From contig JAAELT010000333.1 in the NCBI GenBank assembly GCA_024226315.1, positions 1-64,000 of the forward strand: a stretch of DNA of 64,000 nucleotides. The letters are read 5' to 3'. This DNA is from a bacterium. GTDB taxonomy: Bacteria > Acidobacteriota > Thermoanaerobaculia > Multivoradales > J023. The notes beneath the pieces were generated by a model, which made no database searches, was not told where the DNA came from, and was given only the letters and a program-made list of their open reading frames with translations. Numbering within the stretch: the stretch's first letter is position 1; each line of letters begins with the position of its first letter. Positions 1-8,573 of the stretch are shown here, piece after piece. The position numbers and the translations under genes were made by a program.

Positions 1-1
1 C

Positions 2-586
2 GAGCGTCTGGAGCGCGATCTCGACCGCCTCGACGCCGCGGCCCACAAGCTGCCGCGGCCGCTCGACGAGCTGGTCGAGCGCTCAAGGGTGGGCATCCAG
101 GCCAACCCGCCCGAGGAGGTGGCCTTCGGCGAGCTGGTTCGAGAAGCCCGGTTGGAGCTCGCCCCGATGTTCGCCGAGCGCGGGGTCGAGGTCGCGGTGA
201 CGGCGCGGCTGCCGGCGGTCACCGGCGACCGTGCGCGGTTGCTCGAGGCTGTACGCCATCTGCTGGCCAACGCGGTGCGGTACCTGGGAGACCAGCCAGC
301 GCCGCGGATCGAGGTGGGGATGCGCGCCGCGGCAACGCAGGACGGCGAGCCACCGACCTTCTACGTCAGCGACAACGGGATGGGCATCGATCCCAAGTAC
401 CACGAGAAGGTCTTCGGACTGTTCGAGCGTCTCGATCCGGAGGCGTCGGAGGGGACTGGGATCGGTCTGGCGCTGGTCAAGCGGATCGTCGAGGTCCACG
501 ACGGCAAGGTCTGGGTCGAGTCGAAAGGGCGAGGGAAGGGCTCGACCTTCTGTCTATCGTTACCGATGGCAAGAGCATCTCACTGA
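2..586 (+). CDS. Sensor histidine kinase, C-terminal part (5' end outside window)
   Basis: The reading frame is open from the first bases of the window, so only the C-terminal ~194 residues are seen. They carry the HATPase_c catalytic domain of a two-component histidine kinase, which binds ATP and phosphorylates a conserved His that lies upstream of the window. Visible boxes are the N box (HLLANAVRYL), G1 (DNGMGID), the F box (KVFGLFERL) and G2 (GTGIGLALVKRIVEVHDG). The KVFGLFERL form of the F box is typical of phytochrome/PAS-type cytoplasmic sensor kinases. The receiver partner and sensory domains are not visible. It is followed by about 130 bases without a gene and then by a gene on the opposite strand. 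Confidence 0.9.
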   Translation, partial: ERLERDLDRLDAAAHKLPRPLDELVERSRVGIQANPPEEVAFGELVREARLELAPMFAERGVEVAVTARLPAVTGDRARLLEAVRHLLANAVRYLGDQPAPRIEVGMRAAATQDGEPPTFYVSDNGMGIDPKYHEKVFGLFERLDPEASEGTGIGLALVKRIVEVHDGKVWVESKGRGKGSTFCLSLPMARASH

Positions 587-718
587 ACGCGCCACATTGG
601 GGGAATCGCCATTGATCTCGCCGTGTGCCAGTTCAGCGCCATGTTCTTCCCCGACCGGGTCGCCGCCGGGTCCTCAGCCAACGCGAGGACATCAGCCCCG
701 CCGCCGGTCCCGAGATCC

Positions 719-3700
719 TCAGAGCGGGCCGAGGATCAGGTTCGGGATACCGTGCTCACGCAGTAGGCGGTTGAAGTCCGGTATGCCGGCGTCACGGAGC
801 TCTTCGAAGCTCTGCCGGCGTGCCTCGAAGTCGGCCTCGAGCTGCCGGAAGACCTCCACCTGCTGATCCGTGGGCCGGTGGTCCGCCCGCGCCACGCTAC
901 GCGCCAGGTGGAGCAAGCGGGCGTAGAGCAGGCGTTTCCAGCGCAGGGTGTCCTGCCTCGCCTGGGTGAAGCGTAGATCGAAGAAGTGGCCTTCGAGCTG
1001 GCGCAGGTCTCGTGCCAGCGCCTCGCCTGCCTCGTCCACGTCTTCGATGCCCTGGGGATCGCTCTCGGCCAGCCGGGCCCTCAGGTCCCGGAGACCCTTG
1101 CGGGCCCACTCGATCTCGTTGATCATCGCCGCTGATTCCTCGATCATGTCGCGCAGGTCGCGGAGCATCTCCATCTGTACCCCGAGGTCGTCGGCGCTGC
1201 CCGAGGCCCCCGGATCCTTGAGCACTTCCAGCTCGCTCTCGAGCGTCTCACCGCCGGCGCTCAGGCGCACGGTGTAGGTCCCCGGGGCGGCGAGCATCTC
1301 CAACCGGCCGCCGTCGACCAGCGGCCGCCAGCTGTCGTCCGAGAGGCCGACGTGGGGATTGTCGATCGGCCGGGTGCGCAGCTTCACCTGCGCGGTCTTG
1401 TCGTAGCGCAGATTCCAGTGGACGCGGTGCAGGCCGGGGTCGTCGGGCACGTCGTCGAGGGTGCGCACCTCCCGGCCGGCGTCGTCGAGGATGGTGATCT
1501 CGGGTTTCTCCGGCTCCTCCTTGTCCTCCGAGGCTTCCGACTTCGACCCGAGATAGTAGTGGATCGAGGCGCCGTAGGTGGGGTTGGTGCCGGCGGCTGG
1601 ATCCTCCGGCTGCATCATCGGCGTTTCGCGGCGCAGGAAGCGGTAGGCCGGCCGCGGCGCGAATAGCAGGGGCTCGTCGCCGAGTGCCACTGTATCGAGC
1701 GCGGCAGTGTCGAGCTGCCGCAGCGGCGACAGGTCGTCGAGGATCCAGAAGCCGCGGCCGTAGGTGGCCACCACCAGGTCGCCGAAGCGCTCCTGGACGG
1801 TGAGCCAGTGGACCGGCGCGTGCGGCAGGTTCGACTGCATCGGATGCCACGTCTCGCCGCCCGAGAACGACACGTAGATGCCGTTCTCGACCCCCAGGTA
1901 CAGCAGGCCGGGCCGCTTCGGGTCCTCGCGCACGCAGTGGGCGTAGCTGACCACGCTCGGCGGCACGCCGGCGTCGATGCGGCGCCAGCTCTGCCCGTGG
2001 TCGGCGGTGCGGTAGACGTAGGTCGCGGTGTCGCCGAGCTGGTGGGCGTCGACGGTCAGGTAGGCGACGCCGGCGGCGTGGCGCGAGGGCTCGATGTTCG
2101 AGATCGTGCCGCGGGAGGGAAGGCCGGGGAGGTTGGCGGTGACGTTGTGCCAGGTGCCGCCGCCATCGCGGGTGAGCTGCACCTGGCCGTCGTTGGTGCC
2201 GGCCCAGATCAGTCCCTCCTCGAGCGGCGACTCGGCCAGGGCGAAGATGGCCGGCGCCACGGTCGGGCCGGCGTCGTCGAGCGTCAGGCCGCCGCTGCGG
2301 CGCTGCAGCTCGGGATCGTCGGTGGTCAGGTCGGGGCTGATTACGCTCCAGCTCTGGCCCTCGTCGATGGTCAGGTGCACGTACTGGCTGCCGACGTAGA
2401 CCCGCCGCGGGTCATGGGGCGAGATGACGATCGGAAACGTCCACTGGAAGCGGTACTTCAGCTCCTCGGCGCCCCAGCTCTCGACACCGATCGGCCACAC
2501 GCTGACGTCGCGAGTGTGACCGGTTCGGGCGTCGAAACGTTCCAGGATGCCGTCGTAGCAGCCGGTCCACACGACGTCCGGGTCGGCCGGGCTGGGCACC
2601 GCGAAGCCCACCTCGCAGCCGCCCACCGATGACCACGCCCCGATCGGGATCTCGCCGCCGGTCAGGGTGTTGGACGGCCCGCGCGTCGACGGTCCGTCCT
2701 GGCGGTTGCCGTAGACGAAGTAGGGGATCCGGTCGTCGACGTTTGCGTGGTACATCTGGGCGATCGGCAGCTGCGGCCGGGACCAGCTCTCGCCGCGATT
2801 GACCGAGATCGAGACGCCGCCGTCGTGGCCGACGATCATGCGGTCGGGGACCTTCGGGTCAATCCAGATGTCGTGATGGTCCCAGCCCGCCTGGTTGTCG
2901 TGACCGACGCTCGCCCCGCCGTCGAGGGAGCGGCTGTGGCGCGTCGCCATGAAGTGGATCTCGTCGGCGTCGTCGGGTGAGGCCAGCGCTCGCGAGTAGT
3001 AGAGCGGGCGCTGCACCAGGTCGTTGTCGGCCGACACCATGCGCCACTTCTCGCCGCCGTCGTCGGAGCGCCAGAGGACTCCCTGGATCTGTAGTTCCCG
3101 GGAGTCGGCCACGGGCGCGAAGTCGGCGTTGGAGCTGGTCTCGATCAGGGCGTAGACGCGGCGGGGATCGTCCGCCGACATCGTCAGGCCGATCTTGCCC
3201 CAGGGCGGCTCGGGCAGGCCGGAACCCTCGAGCTGCTTCCAGGTGTCGCCGCCGTCCCGGGTCATCCACAGGCCGCTCTGCTCGCCGCCGCTCTCGCGAC
3301 CCCAGGTGGCGATCTTCATCTGCCACAGGCCGGCGAACAGGATCCTGGGGTTGGTGGGATCCATCACCAGGTCGGAGGCCCCGGCGCCAGGGTCCGAGTG
3401 GAGCACCCGCTGCCAGGTCTCGCCGCCGTCGGTGGTGCGGTAGACGCCGCGCTCCTCCTGCGGCCCGTAGCAGTGGCCGAGCGCTGCCGCGTAGACGATG
3501 CGCGGGTCGGTGGGATGCACGATCACGCGGCCGATGCGGCCGGTGGCGTCGAGCCCCGTGTGGCGCCAGGTTTTGCCCGCGTCCTCGGACTTGTAGATGC
3601 CATTTCCGATCGAGATGTTGGCACGGATGAACGTCTCACCGGTTCCCGCCCAGACGACGTTGGGATCTGACGGCGCGACTGCCAGGGCGCCGATCGAGGA

Positions 3701-3982
3701 GACCGGCTGGTCGTCGAACACCGGCCGCCAGTGGGCACCGCCGTCGGTGGTCTTGAAGATGCCGCCCGAGGCCGCGCCGACGTAGTAGACAGCGGCGTCG
3801 CCGGGCACGCCGGTGACCGCGGTCACCCGGTTGCCCAGCGGACCTATGTGGCGGTATTCGAGTCTGTCGAAGAAGTCCGGAGAGATCTGTTCAGGGCTCT
3901 GCTCCTCTCCGGGGCTCTGCTGTGCAGCGGCGGCCGCCGCCAGCAAGACACAGGAAATCCACCATCGCCAGCTTGCACGCAT
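719..3982 (-). CDS. Secreted VPS10/BNR-repeat beta-propeller protein
   Basis: A 1,087-residue exported protein. The chosen ATG gives a signal peptide (MRASWRW, a hydrophobic run, then AAAQQ) and is preceded by a GGAG Shine-Dalgarno; the frame stays open 15 codons further upstream without either feature. The first ~730 residues hold many sortilin/BNR blades with the Asp-box pattern (S/T-x-D-G-G-x-x-W) alternating with DPxxPxxVYAG strands, as in two stacked propellers. The last ~350 residues hold a short beta domain and an alpha-helical tail, the usual layout of the large acidobacterial/gemmatimonad 'glycosyl hydrolase-like BNR' proteins. Enzymatic activity is not shown by the sequence; binding of peptides or glycans outside the cytoplasm is as likely. 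Confidence 0.85.
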   Translation of the reverse strand: MRASWRWWISCVLLAAAAAAQQSPGEEQSPEQISPDFFDRLEYRHIGPLGNRVTAVTGVPGDAAVYYVGAASGGIFKTTDGGAHWRPVFDDQPVSSIGALAVAPSDPNVVWAGTGETFIRANISIGNGIYKSEDAGKTWRHTGLDATGRIGRVIVHPTDPRIVYAAALGHCYGPQEERGVYRTTDGGETWQRVLHSDPGAGASDLVMDPTNPRILFAGLWQMKIATWGRESGGEQSGLWMTRDGGDTWKQLEGSGLPEPPWGKIGLTMSADDPRRVYALIETSSNADFAPVADSRELQIQGVLWRSDDGGEKWRMVSADNDLVQRPLYYSRALASPDDADEIHFMATRHSRSLDGGASVGHDNQAGWDHHDIWIDPKVPDRMIVGHDGGVSISVNRGESWSRPQLPIAQMYHANVDDRIPYFVYGNRQDGPSTRGPSNTLTGGEIPIGAWSSVGGCEVGFAVPSPADPDVVWTGCYDGILERFDARTGHTRDVSVWPIGVESWGAEELKYRFQWTFPIVISPHDPRRVYVGSQYVHLTIDEGQSWSVISPDLTTDDPELQRRSGGLTLDDAGPTVAPAIFALAESPLEEGLIWAGTNDGQVQLTRDGGGTWHNVTANLPGLPSRGTISNIEPSRHAAGVAYLTVDAHQLGDTATYVYRTADHGQSWRRIDAGVPPSVVSYAHCVREDPKRPGLLYLGVENGIYVSFSGGETWHPMQSNLPHAPVHWLTVQERFGDLVVATYGRGFWILDDLSPLRQLDTAALDTVALGDEPLLFAPRPAYRFLRRETPMMQPEDPAAGTNPTYGASIHYYLGSKSEASEDKEEPEKPEITILDDAGREVRTLDDVPDDPGLHRVHWNLRYDKTAQVKLRTRPIDNPHVGLSDDSWRPLVDGGRLEMLAAPGTYTVRLSAGGETLESELEVLKDPGASGSADDLGVQMEMLRDLRDMIEESAAMINEIEWARKGLRDLRARLAESDPQGIEDVDEAGEALARDLRQLEGHFFDLRFTQARQDTLRWKRLLYARLLHLARSVARADHRPTDQQVEVFRQLEADFEARRQSFEELRDAGIPDFNRLLREHGIPNLILGPL

Positions 3983-4096
3983 CCACACGTCTCCTACGAC
4001 CCGCCCTGGGTTCAGAATGAGGCACACGATTCGCTGTGTTAGGATAACTGCTCTCTCCGTCTACCGAGAACCATTGGCTCGCCTCGAGGTGCTGGC

Positions 4097-5284
4097 ATGA
4101 ACATCAACGACCTGCTCAAGCTGGCGGTGGAACGAAAGGCATCGGACCTGCACCTGAAGGTCGGCAGCCATCCGATGATTCGGGTCGACGGCAACCTGCA
4201 ACCGATGCAGGAAATCAAGCGCATGATGCAGGAGGACACCCTGGCCATGGGCTACTCCATCATGAACGCGCGCCAGAAGCAGCGGTTCAAGGAGGAGCTC
4301 GATCTCGATCTGGCCTATTCGGTGCCCGGGCTCGGGCGTTTCCGTTGCAACATCTTCCAGCAACGGGGCGCCGTCGGGCTGGTGCTGCGTGTCATCCCGG
4401 CGCGCATCAAGACCATCCGCGAGCTGATGCTGCCACCGGTGCTCGAGACCGTGTCGGACGAAGCCCGCGGCATGATCCTTTGCACCGGTACCACCGGTTC
4501 GGGCAAGTCCACCACCCTGGCGGCGATGATCGATCACATCAACGCGGCGCGCAACGAGCACATCATCACCATCGAGGATCCGATCGAATTCCTGCACCGC
4601 GACAAGAAGTCACTGGTCAACCAGCGCGAGATCGACGTCGACACCCGGGGTTTCTCCCAGGCCCTGCGCTCGGCCATGCGCCAGGATCCCGACGTCGTGC
4701 TGGTCGGTGAGATGCGTGACCACGAGACTATCGAGACGGCGCTGCACGCCGCCGAGACCGGTCACCTGGTGCTCTCGACGCTGCACACCATCGACGCCAC
4801 GGAGACCATCAACCGCATCATCTCGGTCTTCCCTCCCCACCACCAGAAGCAGATCCGCATCCAGCTCGGTCAGGTGCTGAAGGCCATCATCTCGATGCGG
4901 CTGGTACCGCGCGCCGACGGCATGGGCCGGGTACCGGCGGTGGAGGCGATGATCGTCACGCCCTACATCCGCGACTGCATCGAGAACAAGGAAAAGACCA
5001 AGTACATCCGCGAGCAGATCGCGCTGGGCACCAGCCAGTACGGCATGCAGACCTTCGATCAGTCGCTCTTTTTCCTCTACAAGGGCGGCCTGATCACCGT
5101 CGACGAGGCGCTCAGGCGGGCGACCAACCCGGACGAGTTCAAGCTCAAGCTCGCCGGCGTGCAGTTCACCGCCGACGTCGCCCGCGAGGAGATGGAGAGC
5201 TCCATTCAGGGCGCCGCCGACGGCGACCTGATGTCGGAAGAGTCGCCGTTCGAGATCGAGCGGATCGAGCCGGTGGGCCACTGA
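4097..5284 (+). CDS. PilT/PilU-like type IV pilus retraction ATPase
   Basis: A 395-residue hexameric AAA-type secretion ATPase of the PilT family, which depolymerises type IV pili at the inner membrane for twitching. It has the N-terminal PAS-like domain (ASDLHLKVGSHP), Walker A GTTGSGKST near residue 131, the Asp box (TIEDPIEF), Walker B (DPDVVLVGEMRD) and the His box (HAAETGHLVLSTLHT). The C-terminus reads ALRRATNPDEFKLKL rather than the AIRNLIRE retraction helix of classical PilT, so it may be a PilU-like or accessory retraction motor. A GAGGTG ribosome site lies 7 bases before the ATG. recX follows after 3 bases, so the two are probably co-transcribed. No other pilus gene is in the window. 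Confidence 0.92.
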   Translation: MNINDLLKLAVERKASDLHLKVGSHPMIRVDGNLQPMQEIKRMMQEDTLAMGYSIMNARQKQRFKEELDLDLAYSVPGLGRFRCNIFQQRGAVGLVLRVIPARIKTIRELMLPPVLETVSDEARGMILCTGTTGSGKSTTLAAMIDHINAARNEHIITIEDPIEFLHRDKKSLVNQREIDVDTRGFSQALRSAMRQDPDVVLVGEMRDHETIETALHAAETGHLVLSTLHTIDATETINRIISVFPPHHQKQIRIQLGQVLKAIISMRLVPRADGMGRVPAVEAMIVTPYIRDCIENKEKTKYIREQIALGTSQYGMQTFDQSLFFLYKGGLITVDEALRRATNPDEFKLKLAGVQFTADVAREEMESSIQGAADGDLMSEESPFEIERIEPVGH

Positions 5285-5287
5285 TCC

Positions 5288-5764
5288 TTGCGCCAGCGGA
5301 TTCCGTGCGGCCGCAAGGCGCTCGATCTGCTGAGCCGGCGGTCCCACTTCGAGAAAGAGCTGCGGGTCAAGCTCGCCAAGCGCGGCTATGAGGAGGCCGA
5401 GGTCGCCGAGACCCTGGAGCGCCTGCGCGGCCAGGGCCTGCTCGACGACAGGCAGACGGCGCGGAGCTTCGTCCGCGGCCGGCTGGCGCGCGCCCCCCAA
5501 GGCCGGTACAAGCTGCGCGCCGAGCTCGCCAAGCGCGGGGTGGCGTCCGAGATCGTCACCGAGACCCTCGACGACCTGTTGGGCGACGACGACCTGGAGC
5601 TGACCCGCCAGGCCGCCGAGCGCTGGCGCCGCACGCGCTGGCGCCCGGGCAAGGATCCCGAGCGTCAGCGTGCTTCTCTGGCGCGTCATCTCGCGGGGCG
5701 GGGGTTCTCGTCGCGGTCCGTCTATGCGGTCCTGGATGAAATGCCCCGGGGTGACGGCGACTAG
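5288..5764 (+). CDS. recX: Regulatory protein RecX
   Basis: A 158-residue, highly charged, all-helical protein of the RecX family, which modulates RecA filament extension in homologous recombination. It shows three RecX three-helix repeats, with the signature RRSHFEKELRVKLAKRGY in repeat one and GRYKLRAELAKRGV in repeat two. The start is a TTG codon three bases after the pilT-type stop, so it is likely translated by coupling. Its own stop overlaps the stop of the convergent alaS in a shared CTAG. recA itself is not in the window. In many bacteria recX neighbours recA or alaS, which fits this context. Confidence 0.9.
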   Translation: MRQRIPCGRKALDLLSRRSHFEKELRVKLAKRGYEEAEVAETLERLRGQGLLDDRQTARSFVRGRLARAPQGRYKLRAELAKRGVASEIVTETLDDLLGDDDLELTRQAAERWRRTRWRPGKDPERQRASLARHLAGRGFSSRSVYAVLDEMPRGDGD

Positions 5765-8418
5765 GCCGGTCCGAGCTGGTCGCCGACGATCTCGGGCACG
5801 GCGGCGAGGAGTTGCGGCAGTTTGTCGGGCTCGCGGCCGCCGGCCTGGGCGAAGTCCGGGCGTCCGCCGCCGCGGCCGCCGACGACTTCCGCCAGGCTCT
5901 TGACCAGGGTGCCGGCTGACAGGCGCGAGGTGAGGTCTTTCGAGACGGTGGCGATGACGCTCACCTTCTCGTCGTCGCGCGCGGCCAGCACCACGACGCC
6001 CGAGCCCAGCTTGTCGCGCAAGGTGTCGGCGAGGTTGCGCAGCTCAGCCGTCGGCGCTTGCGGTACCTCGCGCGCCACCAGGCGGATGCCGCCGACCTCG
6101 ATCTCTTCCTGGGCGGCGGTGTCGCCGGCCACCAGCTTGCGGCGCGTCTCGGCGAGCTCGCGCTCGAGCTCCTTGAGCTTGTTCTTCAGCGATCCGGCCT
6201 CGCCCGCCGCGCGCTCCGCCGGCACCGAGAGTTGGGCCTCGATGCCTTCGAGCAGCTCCTGACGCCGGCGTACCAGCTCCAGCGCGCCGAGGCCGGTCAC
6301 CGCCTCGATCCGCCGCACGCCCGAGGCGATGCCGCGCTCGGCGGTGATGAACAGCGGGCCGATCTCGCCCGAGTTGCGCACGTGGCAGCCGCCGCACAGC
6401 TCGAGGCTGAAGCCGGGGATCTCCACCGTGCGCACGCGCTCGCCGTACTTCTCGCCGAACAGCGCCATGGCGCCCGCCTCGACCGCCTCCTTGTGTCCGC
6501 GCCAGCAGATGTCGGTGGGCACGGCGCGCAGCACCCAGTGGTTGGCGATCTCCTCGATTCGGCGCAACTCCTCGGGCGTCACCGGCTTGGAGTAGGTGAA
6601 GTCGAAGCGCAGCCGGTTGGGGGCGACCAGCGATCCGGCCTGGCGCACGCCTTCACCCAGAACCTGGCGCAGCGCGGCGTGCAGCACGTGAGTGCCGGTG
6701 TGGTTGCGCTCGGTGTGGACGCGCCGCTCGGCGTCGACCTCGGGTCGGACGGCCTGACCCGGCTCGAGGCGGCCTTCCTCGACCGTGACGAAGTGGAAGA
6801 AGATGCCGGAGGTGTCCTTCTGGGTGTCGGTGACCCGGGCGCGCCCGCCGTCCCACAGCAGCCGTCCCTGGTCGCCAACCTGGCCTCCGGACTCGGCGTA
6901 GAAGCTCGTGCGATCGAGCACGACGACGCCCCTGCGCCCGGCGTCGAGGCCGTCGACCGCCTCGGCGCCGTCACCGTTCATGGCCGCGACCTGGAGAACC
7001 CTGGATTCGGATGCATCACCGAGATCATAGCCCTCGAAGACCGTCTCGGTTTCCTCACCCTCTCCCGAGGACAGCGCGGCGTGCAGGCTCTGCAGGCGCT
7101 TCTGGAGCTCGCCCGTGGTGGCGCGGGATCGCTTGCGGCGCTCTTCGAGCACCTGCTCGAAGCCTGCCTCGTCGAGCGTGATCTGCTCCTCCTCGGCGAT
7201 CTCGCGCACCGTCTCGAGCTCCAGACCGTAGGTGTCATAGAGGCGGAAGACCTCGTCGCCCGCCAGCTCCGAACGTCCGTCGGCATGCACGCGGTCGATC
7301 GCCTCCTGCACCCGGCGAGCGCCGAGCGCGCGGGTGGAGAGGTACTTCTCCTCTTCTTCGCGAATGGTCGCGATCGACGCCTCGCGGACTTTCTCGAGCT
7401 CCGCGTAGTGGGCGCCCATGATGTCGTCGAGCACCGGTACCAGGCGGTGCAGGAAGGGCTCTTCCAGACCGATCCGCATGCCGTGGCGCACCGCCCGGCG
7501 CAGCAGCCGCCGCAGCACGTAGCCGCGGCCGTCGGGCGCCGGGATGACGCCGTCAGCGAGCAGAAAGGCGACGGCGCGCAAGTGGTCGCCGATCACCCGC
7601 AGCGACACGTCGGGCTCCGCGTCGCGTCCGTAGGCGGTGCCCGAGAGGTCCGCGGCGGCGCTCAGGATGGGCTGGAAGAGATCGGTGTCGTAGTTGGACT
7701 CGACCCGTTCGAGCGCCGCCGCCACCCGTTCGAGGCCCGCGCCGGTGTCGATCGAGGGGTTGGGAAGCGGCGTCATGTTGCCGTCGGCGTCGCGCTCGAA
7801 CTGCATGAAGACCAGGTTCCAGATCTCCAGGTAGCGGCCGCTGTCGGTGCCTTCCTCCCACGGGACATGTGGGCGGTCGGGGTGGAAATCAACGAAGATC
7901 TCGCTGCACGGTCCGCACGGGCCGGTGTCGCCCATGGCCCAGAAGTTGTCTGCCTTGCCGCAGCGAAGCACCCGGCTCTCGGGCAGGCCAGCAATCTTCA
8001 GCCACAGATCGTAGGCGTCGTCGTCCTCTTCGTAGACCGTGGCGTAGAGGTGTTCCTTCTTGAGCCCCCAGCCCTCGGTCACCAGCTCCCAGCCGAAGCG
8101 GATGGCGTCTTCCTTGAAGTAGTCGCCGAAGGAGAAGTTGCCGAGCATCTCGAAGAAAGTGTGGTGCCGAGGGCTCGGACCGACGTTCTCGAGGTCGTTG
8201 TGCTTGCCCGAAACGCGCAGGCACTTCTGCACCGTGACCGCTCGTGGGCCGCGCGGCTTCTCGCGCCCCAGGAACCAGTCCTTGAACTGCACCATTCCGG
8301 CGTTGACGAACAGCAGCGTCGGATCGCCGTGGGGAACCAGCGGCGCGCTCGGCAGGTGCAAGTGGCCGCGGTCGGCGAAGAAGTCGATGAAGCTCTGACG
8401 AATTTCCTGACTGTTCAT
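5761..8418 (-). CDS. alaS: Alanyl-tRNA synthetase
   Basis: An 885-residue class II synthetase that charges tRNA-Ala, close to the usual ~875 residues. The N-terminal catalytic core is present (RQSFIDFFADRGHLHLPSAP and FVNAGMVQFKDWFLG), followed by the tRNA-recognition domain. The editing domain carries the zinc motif NHTGTH near residue 571 and CGGCH near 674, and the C-terminal DHHA1/C-Ala domain includes GGRGGGRPDFAQAGG. All needed motifs are intact. The gene converges on recX with overlapping stop codons. The region upstream of its ATG contains GC-rich palindromic repeats, so its promoter must lie within or beyond them. No strong ribosome site is obvious. Confidence 0.97.
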   Translation of the reverse strand: MNSQEIRQSFIDFFADRGHLHLPSAPLVPHGDPTLLFVNAGMVQFKDWFLGREKPRGPRAVTVQKCLRVSGKHNDLENVGPSPRHHTFFEMLGNFSFGDYFKEDAIRFGWELVTEGWGLKKEHLYATVYEEDDDAYDLWLKIAGLPESRVLRCGKADNFWAMGDTGPCGPCSEIFVDFHPDRPHVPWEEGTDSGRYLEIWNLVFMQFERDADGNMTPLPNPSIDTGAGLERVAAALERVESNYDTDLFQPILSAAADLSGTAYGRDAEPDVSLRVIGDHLRAVAFLLADGVIPAPDGRGYVLRRLLRRAVRHGMRIGLEEPFLHRLVPVLDDIMGAHYAELEKVREASIATIREEEEKYLSTRALGARRVQEAIDRVHADGRSELAGDEVFRLYDTYGLELETVREIAEEEQITLDEAGFEQVLEERRKRSRATTGELQKRLQSLHAALSSGEGEETETVFEGYDLGDASESRVLQVAAMNGDGAEAVDGLDAGRRGVVVLDRTSFYAESGGQVGDQGRLLWDGGRARVTDTQKDTSGIFFHFVTVEEGRLEPGQAVRPEVDAERRVHTERNHTGTHVLHAALRQVLGEGVRQAGSLVAPNRLRFDFTYSKPVTPEELRRIEEIANHWVLRAVPTDICWRGHKEAVEAGAMALFGEKYGERVRTVEIPGFSLELCGGCHVRNSGEIGPLFITAERGIASGVRRIEAVTGLGALELVRRRQELLEGIEAQLSVPAERAAGEAGSLKNKLKELERELAETRRKLVAGDTAAQEEIEVGGIRLVAREVPQAPTAELRNLADTLRDKLGSGVVVLAARDDEKVSVIATVSKDLTSRLSAGTLVKSLAEVVGGRGGGRPDFAQAGGREPDKLPQLLAAVPEIVGDQLGPA

Positions 8419-8423
8419 GTAAG

Positions 8424-8475
8424 CCCCCAGGGGTTGAAACCCCAGGCTACGAATCTATCGCCCCTTCGGGGCGAG
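8424..8475. repeat. REP-like palindromic repeat pair upstream of alaS
   Basis: Two GC-rich dyads lie side by side: an arm-loop-arm of the CCCAGGGGTTGAAACCCCAGG type and then CGCCCCTTCGGGGCG. The same word family recurs at 27,630-27,775 and relatives occur near 52,318 and 58,870. Such intergenic palindromes resemble REP/BIME-type non-coding repeats; no RAYT transposase is in the window. Located between the alaS start and the downstream end of the propeller gene. Confidence 0.6.
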
Positions 8476-8573
8476 GATCGCGTTACTGGTCCACCAGGAA
8501 GGATAGGAGCCCTCCCCGATCTGTTCGCGGACCGAGAAGATAGCACGCCTGAAGGCGGGCGTTGCCCGTGGAG

